Positions 24,119-37,045 of a DNA stretch of 64,000 nt are shown one piece after another; the stretch's first letter is position 1; each line of letters begins with the position of its first letter. Made by a program: the position numbers and the translations under genes. The notes under the pieces were generated by a model. That model saw only the letters and a program-made list of their open reading frames with translations, was not told where the DNA came from and ran no database searches. The stretch is from Apoda limacodes (taxonomy: Eukaryota; Arthropoda; Insecta; Lepidoptera; Limacodidae). The stretch covers positions 12,524,001 through 12,588,000 of the forward strand of contig OX291551.1 of assembly GCA_946406115.1 (NCBI GenBank), in the 5' to 3' direction.

Positions 24119-26199
24119 AGAGTTGAATAACTACCTTACTACTTTAAAAATTACTAAAGAATCCGAACGTTTGAAAAGACGAGTATGTACCTAAGTAAGG
24201 ATAACGAACAAGCAGGATAATAAGTATTTTAAAACTTTAGCCACAGGAAACTCTGATTACAAATAACCTTTAATATAATATTTATCTAAATCATCTACTA
24301 TAGGTGCGTTCTGTTCACTGCTTCAATCCATTTAATGTCATAATCCAGCCAAGTTAAAAAGACACAAATGTTGTGTGACACACTGTACAAATCTTGGCTC
24401 ATTCTCTTTGGTTGGATTTTTGATATTCAACGCATAATGTGCATGACGTCGGTCAACAAAACGCCACTATTGTTGTAACTTCTTGTAGTAGACAATTTTT
24501 ATACGTATTCTTGTAGGTGCAAAGTTCATGACCTGTTTAATATAATAAGTAAAGATATTGTTGAAAACGGACTATGACAAAAGCACAGACGTGACATTAT
24601 AAGTAATTTGGAGTTTCTTAACTAAATCATTGGTAAAAACATAGATGGCATATGTTCTTACATAGGACACATAATAATGCTGAGACTATAAAGCAACGTA
24701 AATTTTTGGTGTAGTTTAGGGAGAACCAAATCGATGTTTTGATGTGGTCAATAAGATATATAGAACAAAATCCAAAATAATCCATTCCAAATAGAAAATA
24801 TAGTAAGCTGCTAACAATTTCAAGTTTTTGCTGCATCTGCTCTGCACGTCCTCAAAGGAGCCTAACGTGCTAGTTTTTTATATTAGCTCAAGTATTGGCA
24901 ATTGGCGGCTGCAGGTCATATTAAAAATCTTGTCAATTTTCAATCATTCTGTGATAGTCCACTTTTAGACATAAACTTTCCTTTCCTTATAAACGCCACT
25001 ACACTTGATTCTCTGTCTTTCTCATCCAGCCACTTCCGGCTACCTTTTTTGTGTAACTTGTTAGACTTGCCCTCTCAGACAAATCTTGTTCATCCGTAAA
25101 ATAAAAGTAAGAACTTCACCTCTCAACATCTTTTTTGATAAAACACACTGCGTTATTTGCAGATTTTCTTGAAATGTTAATAATACTTTTACAAGTTGCA
25201 TTTGAATTCGTTATTTGCTTAGATAATATTTTAAATCATTAAAAAAATCGCTAAACTGTGTCGGTCAGTTCGTATATAAAAATCTACTTTTTACTCGGAA
25301 ACCTAAGTTTTCTGTGTTTTGAACATATTCATAATTTTTCAGTAGCCAATAATAAATCAAGGGGTAAGATAATCTAAAAGAATATTATGAGTAATAAGTT
25401 TGACCGTTGGGTCGCAAGGGTAGATAGCTTCTCTGACAGCAGCGGAGCAAAAGCTATTATGGTTCCACTTAAACATTTTTACGAGGATCATTAAAAATGA
25501 CTAATGCCGGGGTCCCAGCTAGTTTGGGCCGGAAAAAGGTTTTTAATTAGATACATTTTTTGACTATTTAATTATTTAACAAAAAATAATGTAAATGAGT
25601 CACAGTTGTTGTAACTTAAAACATTCAAGTTCGTTTCGTATTAAATGAGGATTCTTTTATTTTTTCTAATTTTTAAACATTTTCGTTTAAAATATAATTT
25701 TTTTATACTTTGGAATTTACCAACTTACAGAGTATACATCTTAATTATAATGGTAAAACAATTTTGAAGCTGCTTAAAATATGCAAAATAACACGTAAAA
25801 ATATGGTTTCTCTTTATTTTACCATAAATATTTAGGTATGACACATATGTTAATTTCCTTTAAAAACAAGAATACAAGTCAAGAATATAATACCTATTGG
25901 AGTTAATTATATGTATGTTACCCTGACGCGACGTCATAAGGAATAAAATTAAGTCGAAAAAACCGGAGTCAGTGTGATGTGGCAGATTTTACGAGCTATT
26001 CCAGTTATTTTTCTTTTTTTACGGATTTCTGGAATGAGCAGATCATTTAGCGAAGAAAATTCAAGCACAACCCGCTCCATCTTCCATAAAAAAAAAACAT
26101 TTGTTACTACAGCTATAGTGTGAAATAAAAGTGCCTTTTTTAGGGTTTCGTAACCAAATGGCAAAAACGCAACACTTATAAGTCCGTAATGTCCGTTTT
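24119..26199. other. AT-rich non-coding stretch
   Basis: No gene, RNA or recognised repeat seen. Confidence 0.45.
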
Positions 26200-26400
26200 T
26201 TTTTAAACCTCTAAGATGGCAAACAAGTTTGCGGCCCGCCTGATAGAAAGCGGTTATCGCAGCCTATGGACGCCTGCAACACCTAAGAAATCACCTGCGC
26301 GTTGCTGATCCTTCAAAAATCTAATAACTTCTTTCTTGAAGAACCCCATACTATAGTCCTTAGAGAAAACCTTTGCAGGGTATAGCTTATTTCACAACCT
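26200..26400 (-). mobile_element. Solo 3' end of the Jockey-clade LINE
   Basis: On the minus strand it reads cttcaagaaagaagttatta, gatttttgaaggatcagc, gcgcgcaggtgat, cgtccataggctgcgata, atcaggcgggccgcaaac and ends in a T/A-rich tail. This is the C-terminal codons plus 3' UTR of the LINE at 35132-37116, as also found at 38690-38953 and 48481-48607. Everything upstream is missing, so it is a severe 5' truncation. Confidence 0.75.
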
Positions 26401-27159
26401 AAGCGTTCCTCCTTTTTTTTTTCTGAAACATACCTATAGGTATGTCAGTCTTATAATTTCACCTTCTTATGATTTGAATTTTTATTGAGAAAAACTTTTT
26501 TAAACACTTAAAAGGGAGCTTTTTGTATCAATATACTGATAACAGAGGAAAAAACATTTTTTACCGTGCACCTATTGGAATCGTTGGATAAATCTTTAAA
26601 AATGCCTTTAACTTTTTCTTTTATGTACGAGTTACTTACTGCCTTCTGAAGTTAAAAAATGTGGGTCCCTTTTTTAAGCCAAGATTTAAGTATCTGATAA
26701 AAATCTCAATTCAAACATTACAGTTTTTAGTAGGTATGTTAACCAACAAAGAAGGGTTATAATTTGATTTAATTTTGTCTTAAACCTTTTAAAAAATAGA
26801 TAGATAGATTAATTACCAGATTTTAAATTTTTTATTGAGTCATTATCAATATCATACTTTACTCTACGTTTATGCATAATGCAGGTATGTATAACGTCTT
26901 GGTTTTAATCCTCTAAAGAGAGTACCACCGGATACACAGCCACATCATAATGTGATTGCCTCTTTTTACCAATGACTTCATACCTGCATGATGGGTGCCC
27001 TTTACTACACCTTGAACCCCTTTAACACTGCTTCTGATATACTTCAAAGGTTTAATAATCGTGAAGATGTTCCCCAAAAAACGATGTGGTTACAAAGGGG
27101 GTAAGTATTTCACAAGAAATCATCCCTCCAACAAATAAGATGTAAACATCACCTTTTCT

Positions 27160-27960
27160 AGGGTTCCGTACCTCAAAAGGAAAAAAGGAACCCTTATAGG
27201 ATCACCTTGTTGTCTGTCTGTCTGGCTGCCTGTCAAGACCCTTTTTCTCAGGAGTAAAGATATCACGTTTTAATAAATATCAAATGATTCTACGGACCCT
27301 TGAAGTTCCTTGAAAAAAAAAGCTTCTAAGTCAACTCAGCAAAACAATACGGCCATTTTTGACGCATATTTAGGTATTCTGCTATTCACACATAAATCAA
27401 AATCTATAGGGTACTTCCCGTTGTCCTAGAATCATGAAATTTGACACAAAGCAAGAACAAGGATTAATCACAAATACAGGAAAAATCCGAAATTTGTCAA
27501 TTTGTAGTTATAACACGTTCAAATAAAGTTTGTCTGCCTGTGTGTCAAGACCCTTTTACTTAAGAACACATGAAGGTATCCAATTAAAATGAATATCAAT
27601 ACTAAGTTCTATAGTTCCTTAAGGCTGTAAAAAAAATTAATTCTCAAATAATTCTCAAATAAGTTTATATAAAAAAAGAGTTTGTCTGTCAAGAGCCTTT
27701 TACTGAAGAACGCGTAGAGGCATCAAGTCGAAATCAAATAGAAATCTATAATTAATATCAAATAGAAATCTACAGGCACTTTATTTTGTAAACAAATTAA
27801 GCTTCTAAATCAATGTGAAAAGAAATATTCCAAAAATACGGTCATTTTTATCTCATATTGTGACACAAATAAATCAAAACATATGGGGTATGTACTTCCT
27901 TTTGACCTAGGAGACTTGACCTCATGATGGAAGAGCTATCTACGTATAATAAGTTTGTAC
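27160..27960 (+). repeat. Degenerate repeat array of lepidopteran agggttccgtacc type
   Basis: Starts agggttccgtacctcaaaag, ggaacccttataggatcacc. The module tgtc(t)gtcaagaccctttt followed by a caagtt/caaatc stretch recurs near 27230, 27546 and 27689, each time losing more sequence, so the region looks like nested or tandem partial copies. Open frames here are by-products. Confidence 0.6.
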
Positions 27961-28620
27961 GAAACCCTGGGTGCGCGAGCCAAACTCTATTTATTTTACT
28001 AGCTCGTGATATAGATAATGAAATCGTCTTAAAGGTCAACCCCAATCACATTACTGTCAATCGACGCTTTGACACTCGATCAATATTCTAAAATTGTTGA
28101 GCTCATATTTATAGACCTTCGTATACCAGCTAATATAAGGCGTTAATAAAACGGAGAAAAAATGATGACCAGTGTCACTTATAACGTACGATATCAAAAA
28201 CAAAATAGAGCCTTTTTAGAGCAGAAAGCAATCTTATAACTGTATCCGTCACGGCTTATCCATCTTTTGAAGTAGGTATGTGATAAAATATTTATCATGT
28301 CATTCTTATAAAAATACATTATTGATCGATGGAAGATACATGACAGCGATTTACTACAAATTCTTTATGTGAATATTTGTTTTTTTTTTCTTATTTATTT
28401 CATATTAATATTTGATTTAGCACAAATATTCATTGAAAAATCTTGTTCGAAAACAAACGATTAATCTATTTACATTTAAAAGATACAAGGTATAAAGCGC
28501 GAACATGTTACACATAGGTCTCGATTTAAATAATAGGTAAATAAACAAAAAAAGTAAAAATATTATTACAAATGACAAAATAAACGTAAATATAGAATGA
28601 AAGAGGTGAATAATCTAATC

Positions 28621-28855
28621 AGACTGTCCCCACAGTTGGGGCACGGCCTACCCTCACCGAGGGCGATTTGAGCCATTGTCCACCCGCGGGCCCTGTGCGG
28701 ATTGTGATTTTGACATACGTCTTTTTTTCCTTTTGTTTCCTCACGATGCTTTTCTTCACCGAAAGCCAGTGCAGTGGTGTAAATATCAATGCCCATAAGT
28801 AATTAATAAAAAAACTTATTGGTACACGACAGGCTTGAAATGGGCCGCCACTTTT
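28621..28855 (-). mobile_element. tRNA-derived SINE with RTE-like tail, minus strand
   Basis: In reverse complement it matches 6590-6885: a B-box remnant near 28835, cgtgtaccaataag, then cactgcactggctttcggtg, cacaatccgcacagggccc, ggtagg and the closing gccccaactgtggggac. The three-base ends are uncertain. Confidence 0.65.
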
Positions 28856-28960
28856 TTTTATATCACAAGATAAGGTGGCAAAGAAGCTTACGGTCCGCGT
28901 GACAGCATAACTCCGAGAGGGATAGCTCGCAAATCGCCACCCTATTTTGCCGATGAATTA
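28856..28960 (-). mobile_element. LINE/SINE 3' tail related to the Jockey tail
   Basis: On the minus strand it reads ggtggcgatttgcgagctat, gtcacgcggaccgtaagctt, ctttgccaccttatcttgtg and an A-rich end. The ggaccgtaagcttctttgccacctta portion parallels the Jockey tail (ggaccgtatgcttgtttgcc), but the upstream part differs, so it belongs to a related family. Confidence 0.55.
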
Positions 28961-29817
28961 AAATTTAGTTAGTTAGTTACTTTATTTAGTTACTGCAAAT
29001 ATCAACTGAATAAGCCCTTAAAGCCGAGAAAACATTGAGCTAAATGTTTTATAGTCCTAGTAAAATTGTTGACTTAGCAAAAATAGGAAAACACACGCTT
29101 AAGCTAGCTCAAACCTCTAAGTCTTTATTTTTTTTACTTTTGTGAAAATTAACCGCTCTTTTTTTTATATTATTTGCTTTTTGCTGTATATTATCTTTAT
29201 TCGCTTAAGATTATGGTGGTACATTAAAGTAGATGTTAAATAATATTTATATTAGTTATCTCATAATCTGCTTAATACAGCATGCAAATTTTTGAATAAT
29301 CAATGTCTATGTTAACTATGTTAAACATATTATAATTTCAGAGTAATATAAACTTATAACTAAAACTTATTTACTTAAAATAACAATGTCAAACTTAAGG
29401 TAGTCATAATGAATTAAATTTGAATTGAATAAGCTAATGTCAAAAAAAATTCACTATTATAGTACATATTGTATCAAATTGTTATTTGTCATGTAATAAA
29501 GTAATTAATGTCACTTTACAAATAATTAACATAATAATAAAAAATTTCAACAAGCCATGAGTATTTTTTTTTCTAAATAAGTTAAATGACATTTCTTTAA
29601 AGGTATCAGGTACTTTATTAAATACTCTAATAGACATAACAGTTTTTGCTAAAAAAAGCATTATATTTGTATGTGGATGTTGCATTCTATTGGGATACCT
29701 TCGGAAAATATATCGTTATCACCAAGTTTTGTAAGATATTATGTTGATTTTCCTTAACAAAACAAGCTATTTCATAAATATACTTCATAGCTTGGCAATG
29801 TCAGGATTTTATATTTT

Positions 29818-30062
29818 TAGGGTTCCGTGGTCAAAGAGTTAAAAACGGGACCCTATAACTAAGACTCTGCTGTCCGTCCGCCCGTCCATCCATCCGTCCG
29901 TCCGTCCGTCCGTCTGTCACCAGGCTGTATCTCATGAACCGTGATAGTTAGACAGTTGAAATTTTCACAGATGTTGTATTTCTGTTGCCGTTACAGGGAA
30001 TTAGGGGGAATATTTAAGGGGTTCCCATACAACAAACTTGATTGATTGATGAAATGCTGTGT
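29818..30062 (-). mobile_element. Lepidopteran repeat (61715 family) with an expanded TCCG tract
   Basis: In reverse complement it follows the 61715-61990 order: tttgttgtatgggaacccc, ggcaacagaaatacaac, gaaaatttcaactgtc, ggtgacagacggacgg, and tagggtcccgtttttaac. The normally short gacagacggacgg segment has grown into a TCCG/TCCA tetranucleotide array at about 29873-29918. Confidence 0.7.
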
Positions 30063-30312
30063 CCGATGACACATGAAATAATCAATCCAATTTGAAGAAA
30101 CTTATATTTTGCGAAATGTAACTATGTTTTTTATAAAACTGCAATTCTAGACAAAATTGCTTTGGAAATACCTAACCTAGTAACATAAATAAAATATTTA
30201 AAAAAAGGACTTTACCAGTCAACTCACTTCATTCCACTCAATCACTCACACAAGAGCTTATCGATAATATTTATGAAATGAAATTGGAAATAATTTATTT
30301 GTACGCAGGAAA

Positions 30313-30592
30313 TGCTACTTATATTATAAATGTGAAAGTTTGTCTGTATGGATCAATGGATGGTTGTTTATTACACTTTCACGCTTCAACCCCTGGACGG
30401 ATCGGGATGAAACTTGGCATACATATAGGTTGGATCAAAATTCAAAAGTTTCCGCGGGAATACCTTTAACAGAATTAAACAAACAATAGCTGCACCTATA
30501 GCTTGCTATAGCAAACTTCATTAGTATACCTAATTAAGGAGTTCCTCGCCGACAACCGAATTAAGGGCGGGCGGAGCCGCTGGCAAAGAATT
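30313..30592 (+). mobile_element. Lep1-type Helitron, decayed ends
   Basis: Has ctacttatattataaatgtg, ggacggatcgggatgaaac, ttggcatacatataggttgg, tagcttgctatagcaaactt and ggcgggcggagccgctggc. The 5' TC and 3' CTAG are no longer recognisable. Confidence 0.75.
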
Positions 30593-30699
30593 ATATAATA
30601 CTATTCCTAAGTAACAAGGACATATTTTGTTTTGATAAAGATAAAAATGTGATTAATATTAATATTTGTAAATTAAGTGGGAGATAATCAAAAAATCAA

Positions 30700-32808
30700 A
30701 AAAGTTCTAGAGCATTATCCCACAGCAGAATTAGTTATTTTGGGAGACTTTACGCCCACCATAGTGAGTGGCTCAGTTCTCGAACCAATAACTATGCAGG
30801 GATATCTGCTCATGAATTTGCTCTGACCTATGGATTCTCTCAGCTGGTACTTTCTCCAACGAGAATACCAGGTATAGAGGACCATACGAGCTCCTTACTG
30901 TACCTTCTGCTGACTACACGTCCGGATGGATGCGCCTCTTGGCTCCTCGGACCACTGTCTCATCCGGACTCAAATGTCATGCACACAACCCGATCCTTCT
31001 GGGCCAACTAATTGGCGTCGAGTGTGGCATTATAAGTCGGCAGACTGGGATAGATTGCGAGAATTTTATGCATCGTACCCGTGGAGGCAGATCTGCTATA
31101 GCTCAGGAAATCCTGACGTCTGCGCAGCCGCAGTCACTGAGACAATCCTCGCTGGTATGGAATGTTTCATTCCTAACCTGCGAGTAGCTGCCGGCGTCAA
31201 AAAACGACCGTGGCTTAATAGGTCTTGCAGAGAAGCTAAAATTCTTAAGCAAACTGCGTGAGGCTTGGACTGCGGCTCGTAATAATAAGGATCCGAATAT
31301 TTCTGAGTTAAAACGCAAATTAAATGCTGCCTCGAGGTTCAGTAAGAAAGCAACTGCCAGAGCAATTCCAATTCATCGGCAAAATAGGTGGGCGACTTGC
31401 GAGCTATCCTTCTGGGAGTCGTGCTTTCTGGTCGCTTGCTAAAGCTGCCGAGGGGAACTTCTGCCAGTCGTCGTTACCACCACTGCGAAAGACCGATGGT
31501 GACTTGGCCCACAGTGCAAAAGAGAAAGCTGATCTAATGGGCAGTCTCTTTGCCTCTAACTCGAATGTGAACGACGAAGGCGCTATACCACCTACTTTAC
31601 CGTGGTGCGGTAAGACGATGCCGGAAATCTCTATAACACAGCGCGAGGTCCGGCGGGCGTTGCTTTCCCTAGACGTTCATAAGTCGAGTGGGCCAGACGG
31701 CATACCAGCAGTGGTGCTTAAGCAGTGTGCTCCTGAGTTATGTCCTGTACTCACGCGCCTCTTCACGCTTTCCTACCACACTAGGCAATTTTCGTCTTCA
31801 TGGAAAACTGCGAATGTGCACCCGGTGCCCAAACAGGGCGATAGATCAGATCCATCGGATTACAGGCCTAACGCTATAACCTCTCTCCTCTCCAAGGTGA
31901 TGGAGCGTGTGATCAACACACAGCTTTTGAGATACCTAGAAAAACACGACCTGATCAGTGACCGTCAATATGGCTTTCGCCACGGTCGCTCAACTGGTGA
32001 CCTTCTAGTGTATCTCACACACCGATGGGCACTAGCCACTGAGAGTCTGGGGGAGGCATTGGCATGTAGCCTAGACATAGCGAAGGCGTTCGATCGGGTC
32101 TGGCACCGGGGTCTTCTATCGAAGTTGCCATCTTACGGAGTGCCCGAGGGTTTGTGCAAATGGGTGGCTAGCTTTTTGTCCGGCAGAGGCATACGAGCCG
32201 TATTTGACGGTAGTTGATCTGATAGTATGACATTAATGCTGGTTTCCCGCAAGGCTCTGTGCTGTCTCCTACGCTGTTTCTACTGCACATCAATGATATG
32301 TTGGACATCAACAACATACATTGCTATGTAGATGACAGTACTGGAGACGCTTATTACACGGGCCGTGCAAACAATCCACGTTCCGTTGTGGAGGAAAAGC
32401 GTGAAGAACTTGTGTCTCAAATCGAGATCGGTCTGTCCAAGGTCTCTGACTGGGGGCGGGAAAACTTGGTCCGATTCAACCCTTCAAACCACTAAGAAAA
32501 CCCCACTCACTGTAGTCCCACAATTCCAGAACACTCCCCTCTCCATCTCCAAGAGCATTGGGATCCTTGGCGTTGACATCTCCAGCGATGTTCAGTTCCG
32601 AGATCATTTGCTAGACAAGGTAAAGCTGGCGTCCAAAAAACTTGGTGTACTCAACAGAGCGAAGCAGTACTCCACGATATGGAGTGATGCCCCGCGCAAC
32701 GCGCGAGTGATGCCCCTGGTGTTGCAAGCGTCCATTGGCTACGGTGACCGCTGACCATACGGACCGTAGGCTTGTTTGCCACCTTAGTGGTATAAAAAAA
32801 AAAAAAAA
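30700..32808 (+). mobile_element. Jockey-clade LINE, copy 1 (5'-truncated, frameshifted, 3' deletion)
   Basis: Apurinic-like endonuclease then reverse transcriptase, closely matching copy 2 at 35132-37116. The left end is truncated: homology starts at aaagttctagagc, about 435 bp inside copy 2. Inactivating lesions include a 1-base loss in the GDFNAHH motif region (near 30752), a 2-base loss near 31258, another near 31363, a TGA at 32216-32218 and further losses beyond. The longest open piece (31324-32217) covers the linker and RT palm: SSGPDGIPAVVLK, QYGFRHGRSTGDLL, LDIAKAFDRVWHRG. The catalytic box reads CYVDDST (copy 2 has CYADDST). Near 32668 the sequence jumps from the thumb (SKKLGVLNRAKQ) straight to the 3' tail (gcgcaacgcgcgagtgatgcc), which ends in poly(A) at about 32808. 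Confidence 0.9.
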
Positions 32809-32934
32809 CAGCATTGTTACTTTACGTTGTACAGCGCAACAACGAGGTGATTGAGTTTTGATACGAAAGGACAAGGAATAATATAGAATATCTTTATTTC
32901 TTGGATATATCTATAGTTCCTGTAAGAATTCTAT

Positions 32935-32980
32935 GATGATGAGCGAATTCCACGTAGCCTAGACCACGGGTAAAGACTAG
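32935..32980 (+). mobile_element. Helitron 3'-terminal fragment
   Basis: gagcgaattccacgtagcc then ccacgggtaaagaCTAGt resembles the closing segment of a Helitron of the wider Lep1 group. Short and decayed. Confidence 0.4.
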
Positions 32981-33034
32981 TAGGTATTTTAAATTTAAAA
33001 ACGACTAGGCAGTATCGATCGTGACGAGTATCCT

Positions 33035-33340
33035 TCCTACTAATATCATTAATGTAAAAGTATGTCCGAATGGATGGATGAATGTTTGTTACTCTATAAC
33101 TCCCCAACGACTGCACGGATCGTTATGAAAATTGGCACACATATTTGTTACTCCTCAGATTAACGTATAGACTAATTTTTTATCTCGAAAAATTAAAAAG
33201 TTATCGCGGGAATAACTATTACCCAGCTTTATCGAACTGCAGCTACAGCTATAGCTTGCTATAGCAAACTTCATTAGAATAATTAACGAATTCCACGTAC
33301 ATAACCGAATTAAGGGCGGGCGGAGCCGCTGGAAAGCTAG
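33035..33340 (+). mobile_element. Lep1-type Helitron, near complete (306 bp)
   Basis: Starts TCctactaatatcattaatg and ends gggcggagccgctggaaagCTAG followed by T. Landmarks cacggatcgttatgaaaat, tagcttgctatagcaaactt and accgaattaagggcgggcgg are all present. Confidence 0.8.
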
Positions 33341-34224
33341 TGTACTATAAAAACAACTAACAAATACACCGAAATATTGTCTCTAGCTAATACCTCAAAA
33401 CTCTTTTTAACCGATTCTGATGAATGAGGTGTCAATAGATTTGTAATAATGGTTCGGGTAACATAGGCTATATAAATTTTCCCTAAATTTAATATGGTGG
33501 ACTTTACACGTAAATCTGTTCCTAGCACACACTTACTACACAGGCATGCGACTACAGCTCTACCTTGACCATTTTTGTACCTATACATTTCTTTAGTCCT
33601 GCGGTACAGGTAATATGGCCATTCCCGCAAAAATGCTATACCCTGTAAATGAAAAAAAAACACTAGAAACTTCTTTAATTTAAAGCATAGTAAATTTCAA
33701 AAAGGGTCACATATATGTCAAAAAGGTAATGTAACATTTTACTGTGCCCAATGTCCAATGGCCAGATCCTTTTTTCACAAAAGCTGGACAAATGGATGCC
33801 ATAAAACTAACGAGGGCTCGCTCATTGTGCCATTATATTGCTGTGAAGTAAATTGATACAGACAATAGACATTCCTACAATTTCAATTACTTGGGTTGCT
33901 TGAAACTATTTTTTTTAAATAGTTTTTTAGTATATATGTTGTATTATCGTTACTTCAGGCTAATATTACAATAACGTTAAGAGTACTATTTTGATCATGT
34001 TAGTGTACACATATTATATACAACATATTTTGTATGTATATGTATAATATTTCTTGTAGATATTACAGTATTCTGTATATTATAGTATTCTGTGTATGTA
34101 TTTTGTAATGTAATATAACTATATATATATTTATGTGTAAATAGCAAAGTAAAATTTTGTTGTGCGTATTTTACTATTTTTGTATATTCTTATTACATAT
34201 ATGTATAAATCTTGTTAATATTTT
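33341..34224. other. Non-coding, AT-rich with TA-rich stretches
   Basis: No gene supported. The part from about 34010 to 34200 is very AT-rich with TATA/TGTA-type simple sequence, and runs into the LINE 3' end at 34225, so it may be that element's 3' UTR. Confidence 0.45.
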
Positions 34225-34328
34225 TTTTTGTTTGTCGCTGCGCCGCCGGCTAAAAAAGAATGCCTTATGGCATAAGCTCGCCATTGTACATATTATGCCT
34301 GTGTAGAAAGATTAAATAAATAAATAAA
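34225..34328 (+). mobile_element. 3' end of another LINE, with AAAT tail
   Basis: gtcgctgcgccgccggctaa, agaatgccttatggcataag and ctcgccattgtacat followed by ttaaataaataaataaaaac is a 3' end that I know from lepidopteran CR1/Jockey-type LINEs. The AAAT-rich tail marks the integration end. No coding part is recognisable upstream. Confidence 0.6.
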
Positions 34329-34654
34329 AACACCTCAAGTAAAATACTTTTATGCGTATTATAGGGAGGTATCCTCTGAATGAATTAAAAGCTTTATGGT
34401 TTTTATGATGGCTTTAAAGAAATCTTTTAATTCTGTTCTTTAAAAAGTGTTACTCCCAAAGGGAGTAAACACAGCACTAGTACGGATAAGTAAATTGACT
34501 TAATAAACCAAATGATAATAATATAAGCTAAACCATAAAACTTGCCAAGGAGGGAAGTTCATTAAATTTTAATAACTATTATTTTTTTTAATTTTTACTA
34601 CTAATTCAACTAATTTATTATTAATTTCCACATTTTGTTTATGTACAATAATGA

Positions 34655-34900
34655 TTTGGACATAACACACAGCACCGTCTGTCCCAAAGTAAGCAAAGCT
34701 TGTGTCATGGATACCAGTATCCATAACATATATGTATATGACTTTTTTTTTTTAAATACATAATAATCATATATCGATACACCCAGACTGAAGAAAAACA
34801 CAAATATTTATCACATAATAGTTTGTCCAGTGCAAGAATCCAACCCACACCCTCTGCACAGCAGCTGGCCACACTAACATCTAGGCTGTGAGGAAGTCAT
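34655..34900 (-). mobile_element. tRNA-derived SINE (second family), minus strand
   Basis: In reverse complement the tail reads tggatactggtatccatgac, agctttgcttactttggg and gtgctgtgtgttatgtcc, as in the 22346-22560 SINE. A decayed B box (gggttggattc) lies near 34845 and the head lies near 34890. Confidence 0.65.
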
Positions 34901-34984
34901 CTATCTAGGTTTATACCAAAAATATTTAACTTTAATTTACTACTTTATTTTATTTGCCTACCTAAGTACTCGTAGCTGTATTTT

Positions 34985-35125
34985 TTATAAATATATTTAT
35001 TCATATTATATATAAATGCACCCAGACTAAAGATAAACACAAATGTTAATTACATAAATGTTTGTCCAGCGCGGGAATCGAACCCATAGCAGCAAGGCAC
35101 ACTATCAACTGGGCTGCGAGGGAGA
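34985..35125 (-). mobile_element. tRNA-derived SINE head, minus strand
   Basis: In reverse complement: ctcgcagcccagttgat (A-box region), atgggttcgattcccgcgc (B box), tggacaaacatttatgtaa and gtttatctttagtctgggtg. LINE copy 2 starts only a few bases further right. Confidence 0.65.
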
Positions 35126-35140
35126 GCCTACCTGTCGATA

Positions 35141-36052
35141 TTGTGGGTGCGCGTAGATCATGGCGGCCACACTCGTATCTATGCGTGCCTATACAGGTCT
35201 CATAGCGGTGACACGGACGTAACTCGACTCTTCACGCACCTGAGTTTGACGACTGACAAAGTTCTAGAGCAATATCCTACAGCAGAATTAGTTATTTTGG
35301 GAGACTTTAACGCCCACCATCGTGAGTGGCTCAGTTCTCGAACCAATAACTATGCAGGGATATCTGCTCATGAATTTGCTCTGACCTATGGATTCTCTCA
35401 GCTGGTACTTTCTCCAACGAGAATACCAGATATAGAGGACCATACGAGCTCCTTACTGGACCTTCTGCTGACTACACGTCCGGATGGATACTCCGTCTCA
35501 GTGGATGCGCCTCTTGGCTCCTCGGACCACTGTCTCGTCCGGTCTCAAATGTCATGCACACAACCTGATCCTTCTGGGCCAACTAATTGGCGTCGTGTGT
35601 GGCATTATAAGTCGGCAGACTGGGATGGATTGCGAGAATTTTATGCATCCTACCCGTGGAGGCAGATCTGCTATAGCTCAGAAGATCCTGACGTCTGCGC
35701 AGCCGCAGTCACTGAGACATTCCTCGCTGGTATGGAATGTTTCATTCCTAACCTGCAAGTAGCTGCCGGCGTCAAAAAACGACTGTGGTTTAATAAGTCT
35801 TGCAGAGAAGCTAAAATTCTTAAGCAAACTGCGTATGAGGCTTGGACCACGGCTCGTAATAATAAGGATCCGAATATTTCTGAGTTAAAACCCAAATTAA
35901 ATGCTGCCTCGAGGTTCAGTAAGAAAGCAACTGCCAGAGCAAAATTCCAATTCATCGGCAAAATAGGTGGGCGACTTGCGAGCTATCCTTCTGGGAGTCG
36001 TGCTTTCTGGTCGCTTGCTAAAGCTGCCGAGGGGAACTTCTGCCAGTCGTAA
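35141..36052 (+). pseudogene. LINE endonuclease domain, stop-truncated
   Basis: 303 codons. In non-LTR retrotransposons this apurinic-like endonuclease nicks the target DNA to prime reverse transcription. Visible motifs: GDFNAHH at residues 54-60 and the catalytic SSDH at 127-130; TRIPDIEDHTSSLLDLLL (93-110) lies between them. The N-terminal catalytic Asn/Glu region is missing because of 5' truncation, so it cannot be active. It ends at the TAA where copy 1 has TCG (Ser). Confidence 0.88.
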
Positions 36053-36082
36053 TTACCACCACTGCGTAAGACCGATGGTGAC

Positions 36083-37045
36083 TTGGCCCACAGTGCAAAA
36101 GAGAAAGCCGATCTATTGGGCAGTCTCTTTGCCTCTAACTCGAATGTGAACGACGAAGGCGCTGTACCACCTACTTTACCGTGGTGCGGTAAGACCATAC
36201 CGGAAATCTCTATAACACAGCGCGAGGTCCGGCGGGCATTGCTTTCCCTAGACGTTCATAAGTCGAGTGGGCCAGACGGCATACCAGCAGTGGTGCTTAA
36301 GCAGTGTGCTCCTGAGTTATGTCCTGTACTCACGCGCCTCTTCACGCTTTTCTACCACACTAGGCAATTTCCGTCTTCATGGAAAACTGCGAATGTGCAC
36401 CCGGTGCCCAAACAGGGCGATAGATCAGATCCATCGGATTACAGGCCTAACGCTATAACCTCTCTCCTCTCCAAGGTGATGGAGCGTGTGATCAACACAC
36501 AGCTTTTGAGATACCTAGAAAAACACGACCTGATCAGTGACCGTCAATATGGCTTTCGCCACGGTCGCTCAACTGGTGACCTTCTAGTGTATCTCACACA
36601 CCGATGGGCACTAGCCATTGAGAGTCAGGGGGAGGCATTGGCATGTAGCCTAGACATAGCGAAGGCGTTCGATCGGGTCTGGCAACGGGGTCTTCTATCG
36701 AAGTTGCCATCTTACGGAGTGCCCGAGGGTTTGTGCAAATGGGTGGCTAGCTTTTTGTCCGGCAGAAGCATACGAGCCGTAGTTGACGGTAGTTGCTCTG
36801 ATAGCATGGACATTAATGCTGGTGTCCCGCAAGGCTCTGTGCTGTCTCCTACGCTGTTTCTACTGCACATCAATGATATGTTGGACATCAACAACATACA
36901 TTGCTATGCAGATGACAGTACTGGAGACGCTTATTACACGGGCTGTGCAAGCATCCCACGTTCCCAAGAAGTTATTAGATTTCTGAAGGGTCGGCAACGC
37001 GCGAGTGATGCCCCTGGTGTTGCAAGCGTCCATAGGCTACGGTGA
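36083..37045 (+). pseudogene. LINE reverse transcriptase domain, in-frame 3' deletion
   Basis: 320 codons from the first Met after the stop, in the same frame as the endonuclease. RT landmarks: SSGPDGIPAVVLK (61-73), QYGFRHGRSTGDLL (155-168), DIAKAFD with the first catalytic Asp (191-197), GVPQGS (247-252) and the YADD box (275-278). The thumb is absent: at about residue 293 the frame joins the C-terminal 27 residues of the family. It carries both aspartate motifs but, without thumb and full endonuclease, should be inactive. Confidence 0.88.

Noticed and set aside
27160..27960. CRISPR-like or regulatory repeat array
   Set aside because: Units are long, unequal and decayed, and match a common lepidopteran repeat, not short regular repeats with unique spacers.
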